64,000 nt of DNA from Procambarus clarkii (GCF_040958095.1 NC_091208.1:10330326-10394325), one strand, 5' to 3'. Numbered from the stretch's first letter, positions 46,242 through 58,239 are shown. Numbers and translations are program-made. Notes: a model not told the origin generated them from the sequence alone.

Positions 46242-47854
46242 TGTGGGACATTTGGGGCTTGAATCTGATTATTTAAATATTAATGTAGTAAATTAAATTA
46301 CGAAGGACCACCCGCTTTTATAGTAAAGAGGGAAACTGAGAATTTCTGATCATTAAATAATTCCTAGATGAACCAGTAACTATGGATAAAATACTAGAGA
46401 ATATGATCATAGAAATAATTAATGGGCTGTATAATTAAGTGAATCAAACCCTCAAACACCTACATTGGGGGGTTATTACTGGAAGTCAGTACGTCCAGGA
46501 ATTAGTGTGGTTCGTTCACTAATCCAAATTATAATAATCTAATCCTATGAATTATAGTGAAACTAATGTCATTACCATGAAAGGGAACGTAGATTATAGG
46601 TATAGTAATGATAGTCACAATAAACACATGTTAATCCAGAGGAATTCTGCATGTAAGTAATTTCAGAAATTTCATGAATAAATACAAAGAAATCTTAGCT
46701 TAATGATGATTCCTTTATGTAAGCCACGACGCTTCCTCTAATTCCCTTGGGCTCAGCTGGCTGACGAATGGGATGGATTAACATGGGAGAAGGCAGCAGG
46801 GAGAATTCTTCTCACGTGCTGCAAAACAAATATTTACAGTAGCAACTAATTAAACTACTGAATCTCTATGTTCAAGAAATTAAGAGTTACAGGTGATAAT
46901 AGGTAATAACCTGTAGTTTGATGTTGGCATACGTCGTCATGGTCAATCACCCAGCTACTACACTACACTTTACCGGATGCATCAAATAAAGAGAAGATAC
47001 TTAGCTAATAAGGGCACTGTATAAGTTTTAAGATTGCCGAAATTCGCGTCCCAGGCTCTGGCTTCAGCCTATCCTGGATAATGGCGCGCTTCACTGGCCG
47101 GTCACGTGTAGTCAGGAACCAGATTAAAAATGTTCCTTATGTTACACCAGCACCAGTTGAAGATATTATCTGCAAGGTTGTTCACGCCTCACAGTGGCAA
47201 CTTTCATCTGAGGATGGATAACGTCTACCCGGATGGCTGGGTAATGGCGTCTCCTCGTGAGCACGATACGGGTAGGTCTGCCTCAGAGCTTCCCTCCACG
47301 TGTACTGGCAAGCCTCTCCACCCCACGCCGCGTCTCGCGTTCATTAGACAAATTATTGTCATGAATATTAGTATTTCTCGCATTTACGCTTGAAATGTTG
47401 AAGACTGGACGGGTTTATTATTTAGAAGAGGACAATATTATTATTTGCCAATTTAGTGATAGTAAACGTATAAGGGAGAGGAATTAATGTCTCCCCATGG
47501 CATTCACTCGTGACGTTAACTTTTATTACTAGATAATCGCTATGACTCCAACGCTCTATTCGGCTTTTAGTTGGAGGTCAATTCATCTGTAATTAATTAT
47601 CATACAGAATGCCTTGGTTATAGAGAATCGAATTTAATTCTCAGATACATTGGATATAATGTGTTTATTGTAAGGAAATCTGACGCAATACTGGCGTCGG
47701 ATGACGTGAGAATTCTAACCTACTGCACATATGAAATTATTAGTACATGAGAATTCTACGTGGTGTTAATTTTACTTACTACAATAATTAGTAGAGTTAG
47801 TAATAAGTAATGAGAATACAACAGTGTTCTATTCGGTGTTGGAAATTTCCAACA
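46242..47854 (-). repeat. 5' LTR of BEL/Pao element
   Basis: Same length as the 3' LTR, 11 differences. It starts (minus strand) with the 18-bp palindrome at 47837-47854 and ends tgtcccaca at 46242. Promoter elements are not resolved by eye. Confidence 0.95.
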
Positions 47855-48305
47855 CCCCGTCCAATCCCTAATCCTTATCCTAATGTTGTGGCTGAGGGTG
47901 TGGGGCTGGTGTTGATGTTGTTCCGGGCCTTGCTGAGGTTGGTGATGCAGTACCTGGTTATGGTTATGTTCTGGCTGAGAGTGTGGAGGCTGGTGTTGAT
48001 GTTGTTCAGGGCCTTATTGAGGTTGGTGATGGGGTGCCTGGTTATGGTAATGTTGTGGCTGAGGGTGTCGAGGCTGGTATTGATGTTGTTCAGGACCTTG
48101 TTCAGGTTGGTGACCGATTGCCTGGTTAATTGTTATGTTGTGGCTGAGGGTGTGGAGGCTGGTGTTGATGTTGTTCAGGGCCTTGTTGAGGTTGGTGATG
48201 CAGTGTCTGGTTATGGTTATGTTGTGGCTGAGGGTGTGGAGGCTGGTGTTGATGTTGTTCAGGGCCTTGTTGAGGTTGGTAATGCAGTGCTTGGTTATGA
48301 TTATA
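47855..48305 (+). repeat. PRE remainder and M84 array
   Basis: The C-rich PRE end (ccccgtccaatccctaatcc) resumes directly after the BEL/Pao LTR, then about five M84 units (47885-48305), the first three more diverged than usual. Confidence 0.88.
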
Positions 48306-48890
48306 ACAATAAACACTACAATAAACAGCATGAAAGTGGTAGATCCAGACAACGTCTTTATGCGTGATATCCAAACCCTTGTAAACATAATTGATATCAA
48401 CACGAGCGTGGCAGATTTTGCAAGAGAAATTGTCAACATGCCCATGCACTCAGTCCCGGGTCCAGACTCATGGAATCCAATATTTATAATAAATATTTTT
48501 CTAAACTATATTGTAAACTGATAAATGAGTTTAGATGCATGATGTTGCAACATATCATAATATTTGGGTCAAAGAGTTTCGAAGCATGATGATGTTGCAA
48601 CACGTCTTCCTACTTGTTGCACTGCAACATTGTTCAGATTTTGGACATTTCTTTCTCATTCACTCGTTATGTAATATTTAAATACAGGTTAAAGGCAAGA
48701 TGCGACGCTATTGTCAAGGAGACATCGCCCCTCCTCCTCCTGACTGATGTTTACACATTTACGCCATTCACCGCCGTTTATTCACCGAATTGAAGAAACA
48801 ACCAGAAAGCAGATGTTTAACAGTGCCTTACAATAATCACTGCACACAAAAGTCAATCCATTCTCATGTCAGAGCCCTCATACTCAGGAG
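48306..48890 (+). repeat. POST, R49 remnant and MID segments
   Basis: Usual landmarks; about one and a half R49 units at 48530-48605. No gene. Confidence 0.8.
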
Positions 48891-49080
48891 TGGTCCTGCT
48901 TAGTGCGTGCCGGCCATGGGGTCCTGCTTAGTGCATGACGTCACTGGGGTCCTGCTTAGCGCATGACGTCACTGGGGTCGTGCTTACTAGATGATGTCAC
49001 GAGTCCTGCTTAATGCATGACTTCACTGGGATTAAGTACTCTGTGATCGCCTGCTGGCTCTATGCTTAGTGCAATGTGGA
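48891..49080 (+). repeat. Short M28 array and single 33A unit
   Basis: Five M28 units, degenerate, then one 33A unit (49035-49080). Confidence 0.85.
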
Positions 49081-49282
49081 CATCTGAACAAAACACCAAC
49101 AACAAGAAACACCAGCGTGACCAAAACACCAACAACAAGAAACACCAGCGTGAACAAAACACTAACAACAAGAAACACCATCGTGACCAAAACACCAACA
49201 ACAAGAAACACCAGCGTGACCAAAACACCAACAACAAGAAACACCAGCGTGACCAAAACACCAACAACAAGAAACACCTGTT
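49081..49282 (+). repeat. 33B minisatellite array
   Basis: Six 33-bp units. Confidence 0.9.
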
Positions 49283-49929
49283 GAAAAGTGCCTTTCTGTG
49301 ACAACCACTGACCTCAGAACATGGTAACACAGTAGCTAAGTGTCACCCTCTCTAACAACTGCGACGACTAGTGTAATACTAGGTCTAAATGATTCCTAAT
49401 CACTGCATAGTTTAATGTGTATAAATTACACTCAAAATTTTGTATCAAAACGCATTGAATGTATTATTAGAAAGTTTCTTATATATAAGTTAAATTTATT
49501 TACAAATAATTTATGAAAAAAAAATTTGTGCTAAAATTCTTGAAAGTGTTAAAAAAAATTAAATTCTTAACAAATTTTTTTTTAACTTCATATTAATAAA
49601 TAAAATTTAATATAAAAGTGTTTCTAGGTACACAATAATTGTATTCAGCAGCTAATATATATTCATATCATGCTAATCATCTCACTCCCATATGGTCGAA
49701 TAGTCGTGGTTTTCTATACCTCTTTAAAGATTAACTTTTATATTCAAAATTTTTTGTTTCATTGTACTCGAAATTTTATGTTGATACTTTGAATGCCTTA
49801 TTAATATCCCATTTGTGTACTGTATTCTTAGGCCATTATCAAAGTTGTCAGTTAGTAAGGAAAACTTAACAGCTGGGCACCATTCCTTCCTCCCCCCATC
49901 CAATGTCCTAATCCTCATCCAGTAATTGC
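49283..49929 (+). repeat. END segment, A+T-rich spacer and PRE flank
   Basis: END landmarks at 49300-49420, spacer to about 49660, PRE to the C run at 49892-49898. No gene. Confidence 0.75.
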
Positions 49930-50344
49930 ATGCATTGTCTGGTTATGCTTATGTTGTGGCTGAGGGTGTGGAGGCCGGTGTTGATGTTGTTCAGGGCCTT
50001 GTTGAGGTTGGTGATGCAGTGCCTGGTTATGGTTATGTTGTGGCTGAGGGTGTGGAGGCTGGTGTTGATGTTGTTCAGGGCCTTGTTGTGGTTGGTGATG
50101 CAGTGCCTGGTTATGGTCATAACAATAAGCACTAAAATAAACAGCATGAAAGTGGAAGATCCAGACAACGTCTTTATGTGTGATATTCAAACCGCTGTAA
50201 ATATAATTGGTATCAACACGAGAGAGGCAGATTTTGCAAGAGAAATTGTCAACATGATCATGCACTCAGTCCTGTGTCCAGACTCATGGAGTTCAATATT
50301 TATAACGAAATATTATTCTAATTTATATTCTAAACTAAAAAAGG
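49930..50344 (+). repeat. Short M84 array and POST segment
   Basis: Just over two M84 units (49930-50120), then POST (50121-50344). Confidence 0.85.
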
Positions 50345-50580
50345 AGTTTAGAAACATGATATTGCAACATATCCTAATTCTTGGATCATAGAGTTTAGAA
50401 CCTTGATGTTGCAACATATCATAATACTTAGGTCAAGGAGTTTAGAAGAATGATGTTGTTGCAACATATCCTAATATTTGGTCATAGAGTTTAGAAGCAG
50501 GATGATGTTGCAACATATTCTAATACTTGGTCATAGAGTTTAGAAGCGTGATGATGTTGCAAAATATCCTAATACTTGGT
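50345..50580 (+). repeat. R49 array, left part
   Basis: About five R49 units, interrupted after cttggt and resumed at 54966. Confidence 0.85.
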
Positions 50581-51769
50581 TTCGGGGTTTTCTTCAGTAA
50601 GTAACCGTACCTCGAATCCTGGCAAGGTCGCTAATGTCGGGGTTTCGTCCAGTAAGTAAATAAGTTAAGGTAACTGTACTTTATATCCTGTCAAAATTGA
50701 CAATGTCGGGGTTTCTCTACCTCTCACCAGCCACTACCAAGTAGTAGTAGTGGTAACTGTTATTCACTGTAGCCCTGCGGGTCTTCACTCCATCCTCGAG
50801 GTGCCACTGTTCACCTGGGGCCGGATTCAGGAAGGTACTTACGAAGGTTTTTCCTCTTAGCTGAGAACGTTTTCCCTCTTAGCGCCTTCGTGGCAATTAC
50901 GTTCGTATTCAAGTAGCTACCCTAAGTGGAGAAACCTTCGTAAGTTCATTCCGGGATTTAAGTGTGGTTTCGACCACTCGTAGCTTTACGTAAACTGGAT
51001 ATAAGTAATTTTGTCTCTACTACATAACACTGGGATCGATTTATGATATTGGAACATGACCAAAATATTATAGCTGGTGAATCTAGTGAAGAGGAGTCCT
51101 TCGTGTTAGTTATATATGCATTCTCTGCTTGAAACTTAAAGTAAATATGTGTTTGATGATAGTATAATTAGTTTTATAATAGCAACATATTATACCCGTA
51201 GTTATTAAGTAAATAAACACTGGTGAACATGAAATATGAGAGGTGATGAGCCCTGCCTGATGGGATCATTTACTATCACCAAATGCCCCTGTTCACCTAG
51301 TAGTAAGGGTGTACCTTAGCTATACATACCCATCTCTAATTTATTTAGTTTGGTTTTATTTTGAAATTAAATCTGGGTGAAACATAAAATAAAAATATGC
51401 TGCACAAATGATGTTAGGTAAGGAGAAGGGTAAAAATGTCAAAAACTTTATTCATTGAATACTTTAAGCTATATTTATGACTATATAGACTATTAAAAAA
51501 AGAGAGAGGGAAGTAGGAGTTCAAGACCTCTTCCTGTTATACAATTTGGGTGTGGAACAAGTAATTATCAAAAGAAGGCACCATGCCTGGAAGGCTATGT
51601 GGCAGTAAGGCAGTGAGGTGAGGCAGCTACTTATTTGAGAAATGCTTATTTTATTTACCTTATAAGCTGAGGCAACTTATTTTATTTGAGGAATACTCAG
51701 CTGATTCCTCCACATTTAGCATGGAACAAATTTGTGTCCAAGACCTCTTCCTGTTACACAATTTGGCTG

Positions 51770-52240
51770 TGTGTAACCAAACTAGAAGTGCTCTACAAAT
51801 CAAGGGACCCAGAATGTGGAATGACCTCCCGAATCATGTCAAAGGCTGTACCTCTCTCAACCAGTTTAAGAGTTAAACCAAGTACTGCCTAATTAACTCC
51901 ATGTAACCTAACTTACCTCCTAAATGTCAACCCATGTCTTGCTATATTTTAAACAACTCTGTTCACCAACATGTGCAATTGCTGATTTATGCTATGTTAA
52001 TCCCCCTTTTTGTATTTTTTATTCCTTCTTTCAACACAATTTATACCTAATCCCGATTACTATTAAGTTTTAGTCTGTGTTTTTTCCCCCACACCTTGCC
52101 GAAATGCTATGAGTATTAGTGGCTTTAGGTATTGTATGTACTAGCTCTGTCTATAAATCCAACGTTATGTTTGCAAATCAACTGTATGTACTTTTCCTGA
52201 ATAAAATGTATTTATTATTTATTTTTAATCAGTAAGTATT
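51770..52240 (+). mobile_element. LINE 3'-end fragment
   Basis: The short coding remnant (Gln-Ile-Lys-Gly-Pro-Arg-Met-Trp-Asn-Asp-Leu-Pro near 51800) matches the C-terminus at 11934-12233. It is followed by a 3' UTR with cgaaatgctatgagtattag and a TTTATT-rich tail near 52205-52230. Confidence 0.75.
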
Positions 52241-53170
52241 AAAAGAAGGCACCAAGCTGGGAAGGCTATGTAGCACTATTGTGTGTAACAATAAACCAAA
52301 TTTTTTTTTAACAAATAATGCACCTGTATGGTCAAACAAATCCTGTCAGCTGTAAAAATATTGATGGAGTTATTTAAATGAAAAATATAATGAAAGAAAT
52401 ATTACTGGTTTATTTTTATCCTATCTTTTTGTACTGTACAGTATATCCAAGGAAGTGAAAAATTGAGACATAATGCACAATTTAATGAATGATTAGCATG
52501 GATTAGCAGTTCGAAAGAAATATGACTATTACATATCAATATGAGATCTTAATGATCCATGGTTAACATGATTTAATAAGGATAATACAGTACTGTATTT
52601 GTAATAATGCAAACTATAATTTAAAATCTTTATTACTGATCATTTTTATTAAGAAGATTAGGTATACACAGCAATGTGCTGCTACCCTATTCTATATGGA
52701 ATATTACTGTGTAGATAAAAAACTAGCTATAAGTTTATCTAATACTCCCATCTCACAGGATGGTTAGACATACAGTACTGTACATGGAATCAATTTAGAA
52801 AATACCAGCCTCAATACAAAAAACAAATCAACTCTGACTAAACAACTCTTCGCGATTTTCACAAGAGGTAAGCATTGAATCATGGAAACATTATATTATA
52901 ATTACTCTTACCAGTTTCTACAAGACTCCTCTCAAACAATGTATTTTTAAACATGTTTAGGTATACACAGCAATGTGCTGCTTCCGTATTCTGTATAAAG
53001 GACCACACAGTGCAGATCAAAAACCAGCTACAAGCTCATCCAACATCCTCACCTCACAGGATGGCCAGTCATACATGGAATTAGGAGAGAGAACAAAATA
53101 CTTAATGCTGATCTATTAGCCTCCACTGGCAAAATCTGGGTGCAGCACAAGAATATCTTCCAATATTCCT
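52241..53170. other. A+T-rich interior with a ~120-bp direct duplication
   Basis: The aggtatacacagcaatgtgc block at about 52660-52780 recurs, diverged, at about 52960-53080. No gene recognised. Confidence 0.55.
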
Positions 53171-53172
53171 GA

Positions 53173-53442
53173 GTGTATGAAGTAATTACAGAGCTCAAAA
53201 TACCTCATACCATTTGGTATGAAGTCACTGATAACAGGGCAATCACAGATATAGTGTTGGAGAGTATGTTCTCTCAAGTAGGACTGAAAACACGTTTTTT
53301 TCCCACCAAGAGGGCTATAAACCCATGGAACCGCCTACCCGCTGAAGCCGTAAATGCAAAATTCCAGCTAAAAAATATCATTAAGACAATTGGCGGGCCC
53401 TTAAACAAGCCGCCGGCTTTCTGTCCTCTTCGAGGCCATTAG
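53173..53442 (+). CDS. Hypothetical 89-residue ORF, LINE C-terminus-like
   Basis: Contains Arg-Phe-Phe-(x)-Thr-Lys-Arg and Asn-Pro-Trp-Asn-Arg-Leu-Pro followed by Ala-Val-Asn-Ala, which resembles the end of CR1-group RT proteins (Phe-Phe ... Trp-Asn-x-Leu-Pro). It may be a relic of such an element. Start codon and expression are unsupported. Confidence 0.3.
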   Translation: MYEVITELKIPHTIWYEVTDNRAITDIVLESMFSQVGLKTRFFPTKRAINPWNRLPAEAVNAKFQLKNIIKTIGGPLNKPPAFCPLRGH

Positions 53443-53914
53443 ATAGTGGCCCTTGGGTAAATTCAGTAAATATATACAATAATTGTCAGCGCATCTTCCG
53501 AGCAACAAGGACAGCTACACAGTATCTCTTAGAATTACGTAGGTAAACAACAAATGTAACATATTTGTTTACTACAATGTCGGTGCTGGCTGTAGAAGTT
53601 GAAAAAACATTGTTTTACTTCGAAATATACTAATTATATAAGAAAATTCGACGTAAATAGGAGACAGTAGAGCTCCGATAAACCAGCGCTAAATCTTCAA
53701 TATGAAGAATGTTGCTGCTCTCTGATTGACCAAACGAAACACAGTAGTGACCTCTATCGGCACGCAGGTGAACCAACAAATTTCTTCCTAAGTGGACCTT
53801 ATTGAATCGCACCTAAGCATCTTCTTAGGGCGCACTTAGGAACCTTCGTAGCAAACCCACTTACGAAGAAATACACAGAGCTTCCTGAATCTAGGTCCTG
53901 GAGAGTATCCCAGT

Positions 53915-54960
53915 CTACCTCCGGCCGGCCTTTTAACCTGAAGGCGAGTGGGAACACAATCCACTCTCTTGATTGTGTGTCCGCCCCGAGAGAGGGTTCT
54001 ACTGCTAACTGAAAGGTCGCCAACTGGTGTTCCCGTGTCCAGTAACACGTCAGTGGTATCGTGGGATTGTGGTAATAGTGTCAAGAATGCACACTAAATA
54101 AACCTGGTATCAGGCAGGTATGTATCTCTATCACTCTCACTCTTTCAATGGACTCTGTAGCAACAAGCAATGGAGGGATAATGGAAACGCGAAGGTAGTT
54201 TTGTATTTTACTTAAAACATTCAAGTATTATCTCTCTATATCAACAACAAGGCGAAGAAATACATGACAGATCACTCTCTCTTCATAAACTGGAGCGCAA
54301 CTGTTCTTTTACTGACTCTCGGTGGATTGGCCCAGCCGCTACGTCGTCACTAAACGGGCGAACTGGCTCAAACGTCCCATACGTCACTGCACAGACTTCA
54401 CCACTTGCAAAGCGCCTGTTACTGGAGCACTTGCTGCTCAATTCTCGTCGATTCCTTCTTTGGTCCAACACATGGAATAAAGGAAGACCTCACTGGGTGC
54501 TTGCAGACTACTGGGTGACGCGTAAAATCCACCGGAATGAGGTAGACTGTCAAACTGACAGGAACCTCTCTCGCACGTCCGACCTCCTCGACGTGTCGTG
54601 TCAAACCCTGGCACCACCGCGGCGCGATGACCGGACCCCCCTGCCTTCGTGACGTCATACTTGCCAGGGGCGTTTCTCATTGGCTCCCTGTGCCATGTCA
54701 CTGTTCCTGACCAATCTGGTGCCACTGACGTCATACCGTTTTGGAGGCAAAACGGAGGGGCCGGCGCCATATTGGCGTCCTACAGCGCCAAGACCACAGG
54801 CCAAAACACTCTTCTTTTGCGAATTTCTCGCCAACGCGAGAACACTACACGCTCCCACATATGTTGAATTGTTCCCCAGAACGTAGAGAACGCTCGGGTA
54901 AAGTAGATATGACTCTTACAGCTGGCGTGGGAGAAATATAAGTTGGGGAACACCGTCACA
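53915..54960. other. G+C-richer right part of nested insertion
   Basis: Contains two tgacgtcat motifs (about 54651 and 54728), CCAAT-type motifs near 54680 and 54710, and ggcgccatattggcg near 54763. This looks promoter-like, as expected for an LTR, but no coding sequence is convincing: short ORFs overlap in many frames. Confidence 0.4.
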
Positions 54961-54965
54961 TTGGT

Positions 54966-55250
54966 AATAGAACTTAAAAGCATGATGATGTTGCAACATA
55001 TTCTAATACTTGGTCATAGAATTTAGAAGCATGATGATGTTGCAACGTATCCTAATACTTGGTCATATAGTTAAGAAGCATGATGATGTTGCAACTTACT
55101 CTAATATTTGATCATAGAGTTTAGAAGCATGATGATATTGCAACATATTCTAATACTTGGTCATAGAGTTTAGAACCTTGATGATTGATGATGTTGCAAA
55201 ACATACTAATACTTAGGTCATAGAGTTAGGAAATATGATGATGTTGCAAC
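54966..55250 (+). repeat. R49 array, right part
   Basis: About six R49 units following the 4.4-kb insertion. Confidence 0.88.
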
Positions 55251-55540
55251 ACGTCTTCCTACTTCTTACACAGCAAGATTGTTAAGATTTTGGACATTTC
55301 TTTCTCATTCACTTGTTATGTAGTATTTAAATACCGGTTAAAGGGAAGATTGCGACGCCGTTGTCATGGAGACATCACCCCTCCTCCTCCTGACTGATGT
55401 TTACACATTTACGCCATTCACTGCCGTTCATTCACCGAATTCAAGAAACAATCAGAAAGCAGGTGTTTAACAGTGCCTTACAATGATCACTGCACACAGT
55501 AGTGAATCAATTCGCATGTCAGAGTTCTCACATTCATGAG
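55251..55540 (+). repeat. MID segment
   Basis: Usual landmarks; no gene. Confidence 0.8.
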
Positions 55541-56890
55541 GCGTCCTGCTTAGTGCATGACGTCACTGGGGTCCTGCTTAGTGCATGACGTCACTGGGGT
55601 CCAGCTTAGTGCTTGACGTCACTGGGGTCTTGCTAGTGCATGACGTCACTAGGGTCTTCCTTAGTGCATGACGTCACTGGGGGTTCTGCTTAGTGCATGA
55701 CGTCACTTGGGTCCTGCTTAGTGCATGACGTCACTGGGGCCCTGCTTTGTGCATGGCATGACTTGGGTTCTGCTTTGTGCATGACGAAACTGGGGCCCTC
55801 CTTAGTGCATGACGTCACTTGGGTCCTGCGTTGTGCATGACGTCACTGGGATCCTGCTTAGTGCATGACGTCACTGGGATCCTGCTTTGTGCATGACGTC
55901 ACTGGGGTCTTGCTTAATGTATGACGTCACTGGGGTCCTGCTTAGTGCATGACGTCACTGAGGTCCTGCTTAGTGCATGACGTCTCTTGGGTCCGGCTTA
56001 GTGCATGGCGTCACTAGGGTCCTGCTTAGTGCTTGACGGCACTGGGGTCCTGCTTAGTGCATGACGTCACTGGAGTCTTCCTTAGTACATGACGTCACTG
56101 GGATTTCTGCTTAGTGCATTACGTCACTTGGGTCCTGCTTTGTGCATGACGTCACTGGGATCCTGCTTAGTGCATGACGTCACTGGGGTCTTGCTTAATG
56201 TATGACGTCACTGGGGTCCTGCTTAGTGCATGACGTCACTGAGGTCCTGCTTAGTGCATGACGTCTCTGGGGTCCGGCTTAGTGCATGGCGTCACTAGGG
56301 TCCTGCTTAGTGCTTGACGGCACTGGGGTCCTGCTTAGTGCATGACGTCACTGGAGTCTTCCTTAGTACATGACGTCACTGGGATTTCTGCTTAGTGCAT
56401 TACGTCACTTGGGTCCTGCTTTGTGCATGACGTCACTGGGGGTCCTGTTTAGTGCATGACGTAACTTGGGTCCTGTTTAGTGCATGGCGTCACTGAGGTC
56501 TTAATTAGTGCTAGACGTCACTGGAGTCCTGCTTAGTGCATAATGTCACTGGAGTCTTCCCTAGTGCATGACGTTACTGGGGAGTCCTGTTTAGCGCATG
56601 ATGTCACTTGGGTCCTGCTTTGTGCATGACGTCACTGAGGCCCTGCTTAGTGCATGACGTCACTTGGGTCCTGCTTTGTGCATGATGTCACTGGGGCCCT
56701 GCTTAGTGCATGACGTCACTTGGGTCCTGCGAAGTGCATGACGTCACTGGGGTCCTGCTTAGTGCATGATGTCACTAGGGTCCTGCTTAGTGCATGACGT
56801 CACTGGGATCCTGCTTAGTGTATGACGTCACTGGGGTCCTGCTTAGTGCATGACGTCACTGAGGTCCTGCTTAGTGCATGACGTCACTAG
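55541..56890 (+). repeat. M28 array, longest, with 281-bp higher-order repeat
   Basis: About 48 units. A block of ten distinctive units starting near 55880 is repeated from near 56161 at an offset of 281 bp, sharing rare variants (gacgtctct, ggtccggctta, gcttgacggcac, ggatttctgc, gcattacgtc) in the same order. Confidence 0.93.
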
Positions 56891-57104
56891 TCTCCTCTCA
56901 CTGTCAGTACTTGGTCACGTGACCCTAAATGTGTCACTGAGTACTGTGAAGTTGTTCTACTTTGCACCATCGTGTTTAATGGAAATAATTCATTATAATA
57001 CAGAGCCTGACACCAACCTCATTACATAATACACTGTAACATTACAGTAATTTTCCCTGGGTACCTGGGTAATTTTCCCTGTCAAGCCGTCCTCCTTATA
57101 GAAC
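56891..57104 (+). repeat. Partial X segment
   Basis: ggtcacgtgacc palindrome at 56913-56924 and the first ~170 bp of X, then a jump (with cctgggtac duplicated near 57056-57070) to 33A after gaacgtcgc. The X remainder is deleted here. Confidence 0.75.
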
Positions 57105-57480
57105 GTCGCCACCTGTTGGCTCTAGGCTTAGTGCTCTGTTGTCACCTGCTGGCTCTAGGCTTACTGCTCTGTGGCCACCTGTTGGCTCTAGGCTTACTGC
57201 TCTGTGACCACCTGCTGGCTCTAGTCTTACTGCTCTGTGGCCACATGCTGGCTCTAGGCTTACTGCTCTGTGACCACCCGTTGGCTCTAGGCTTACTGCT
57301 CTGTGGCCACCTGCTGGCTCTAGGCTTACTGTTCTGTGACCACCTGCTGGCTCTAGGCTTACTGCTCTATGACCACCCGTTGGCTCTAGGCTTACTGCTC
57401 TGTGACCACCTATTGGCTCTATGCTTACTGCTCTGTGGCCACTTGTTGACTCTAGGCTTATTGCTCTGTGGCTACCTGAT
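57105..57480 (+). repeat. 33A minisatellite array
   Basis: About eleven 33-bp units. Confidence 0.92.
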
Positions 57481-57720
57481 CAAAATACCAACAACATAAA
57501 ACACCTGTTGAAAGTTGAGTTTCTGTGTCAACAACCGGCCTCAGAACACGGTACACAGTAGCGAAGTGTCCCCTACTCTCTAACAACTGTGACGACCACT
57601 GTAGTACACAGTATCTAAGTGATCCCTGCCGACTGCAAAGTTTAATGTGTATAATGTACACTAAAAACATATGGTGTAATTGAAGATTTAACACAAATTC
57701 ACCACTTTCCGTCATTATTG
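57481..57720 (+). repeat. 33B remnant and END segment
   Basis: A single 33B-like unit, END landmarks at 57545-57650, then the 3' tail of element B. Confidence 0.75.
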
Positions 57721-58005
57721 AATGAATGAATGAATGTATAATACAGGAGAAGATGCCCATGGGGGCGAGCCTTGAAGTGGGGACAGCTGAAGAGAAGTCT
57801 GTGAGAGGAAATGCTGAAGTTGAAGAAAAAGTGCCAGGGCTAAACCCAGCTGCGTGGCAATATGTCGATGCTGAAACAACCCAACAACTGGCTAGGCTTG
57901 GAGGCGGGTCTGGAATGCGGCAGTGGCAGTGCTTCCACATTCAAGGTGGAAACAATCTGTCTTCAGGTGGTGTCTTCTTCTTCAATTTGGTGTTTCTTCT
58001 TTCTT

Positions 58006-58239
58006 CTATTTTTTCTTGCTTCGAGTAATCATTTGATGTTTGTACTCGGCGTAGTCTGGTGGGAAAAGGTCCTTTGACAATGTGGTTTCGTCGCCTTCAA
58101 ATAAGATTACTTCGTTCCTTAGTATGTACTTTGAGTCTGGATCATTCAGCAGGCATTCCGCATACCTTGTGTTGAGTATTTTGCTGGAGAGGCGTCTGTA
58201 TTCGGGAGATCCATATGTATTTTTTTTCACGTTGATCAT
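58006..58239 (-). CDS. Short conserved ORF overlapping ORF1 stop (element B)
   Basis: 77 residues; its ATG overlaps the ORF1 stop exactly as in element A (32668-32886). The two proteins differ at only a few positions before a variable Lys-rich end. No domain is recognised. It may be translated by reinitiation, or may be the residue of an ORF2 whose remainder was lost. Confidence 0.4.
   Translation of the reverse strand: MINVKKNTYGSPEYRRLSSKILNTRYAECLLNDPDSKYILRNEVILFEGDETTLSKDLFPPDYAEYKHQMITRSKKK

Larger units (their letters stand above)
37608..47854 (-). mobile_element. BEL/Pao LTR retrotransposon, near complete
   Basis: 10,247 bp, coding on the minus strand. Both LTRs are 1613 bp, begin and end TG/CA, and differ at 11 positions by eye (about 0.7%; nine transitions, two transversions). 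A 5-bp target duplication CCCCG lies at 37603-37607 and 47855-47859, within the C-rich run that separates PRE from M84. Order on the minus strand: LTR, SGNH-hydrolase-like ORF, gag-protease, RT-RNase H, integrase, LTR. The pol part has several stops and two frameshifts, so the copy is young but not autonomous as written. I see no obvious TGG-type primer-binding site after the 5' LTR. Confidence 0.93.
50816..53914. mobile_element. Non-autonomous DNA transposon with imperfect terminal inverted repeats
   Basis: The left end (ggccggattcaggaaggtac, then ttacgaagg) and the right end (cttacgaag ... cttcctgaatctagg) are imperfect inverted repeats of about 30 bp, with internal ttcgtaag/cttagg echoes. 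Flanking cctgg occurs on both sides and may be the target duplication. The interior is A+T-rich without transposase and contains a LINE 3' end. A PIF/Harbinger- or ISL2EU-like relationship is possible from the TIR style; this is inference. Confidence 0.5.
50581..54960. mobile_element. 4.4-kb nested insertion with 5-bp target duplication TTGGT
   Basis: TTGGT at 50576-50580 and 54961-54965 flanks the block, which interrupts the R49 array. The left part (50581-50815) has a tcggggtttc motif three times (50582, 50639, 50709). The right part (53915-54960) is G+C-richer and ends caccgtcaca. Reverse-read, that end begins TGTGACGG, like the candidate LTR at 36423. Removing the inner element at 50816-53914 leaves about 1.28 kb, compatible with a solo LTR, but the left end lacks a clean TG. 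Confidence 0.55.

Noticed and set aside
54431..54986. Cluster of short overlapping ORFs in the G+C-rich part of the nested insertion
   Set aside because: Six or more overlapping frames on both strands with no domain; expected for a G+C-rich region with few stops.
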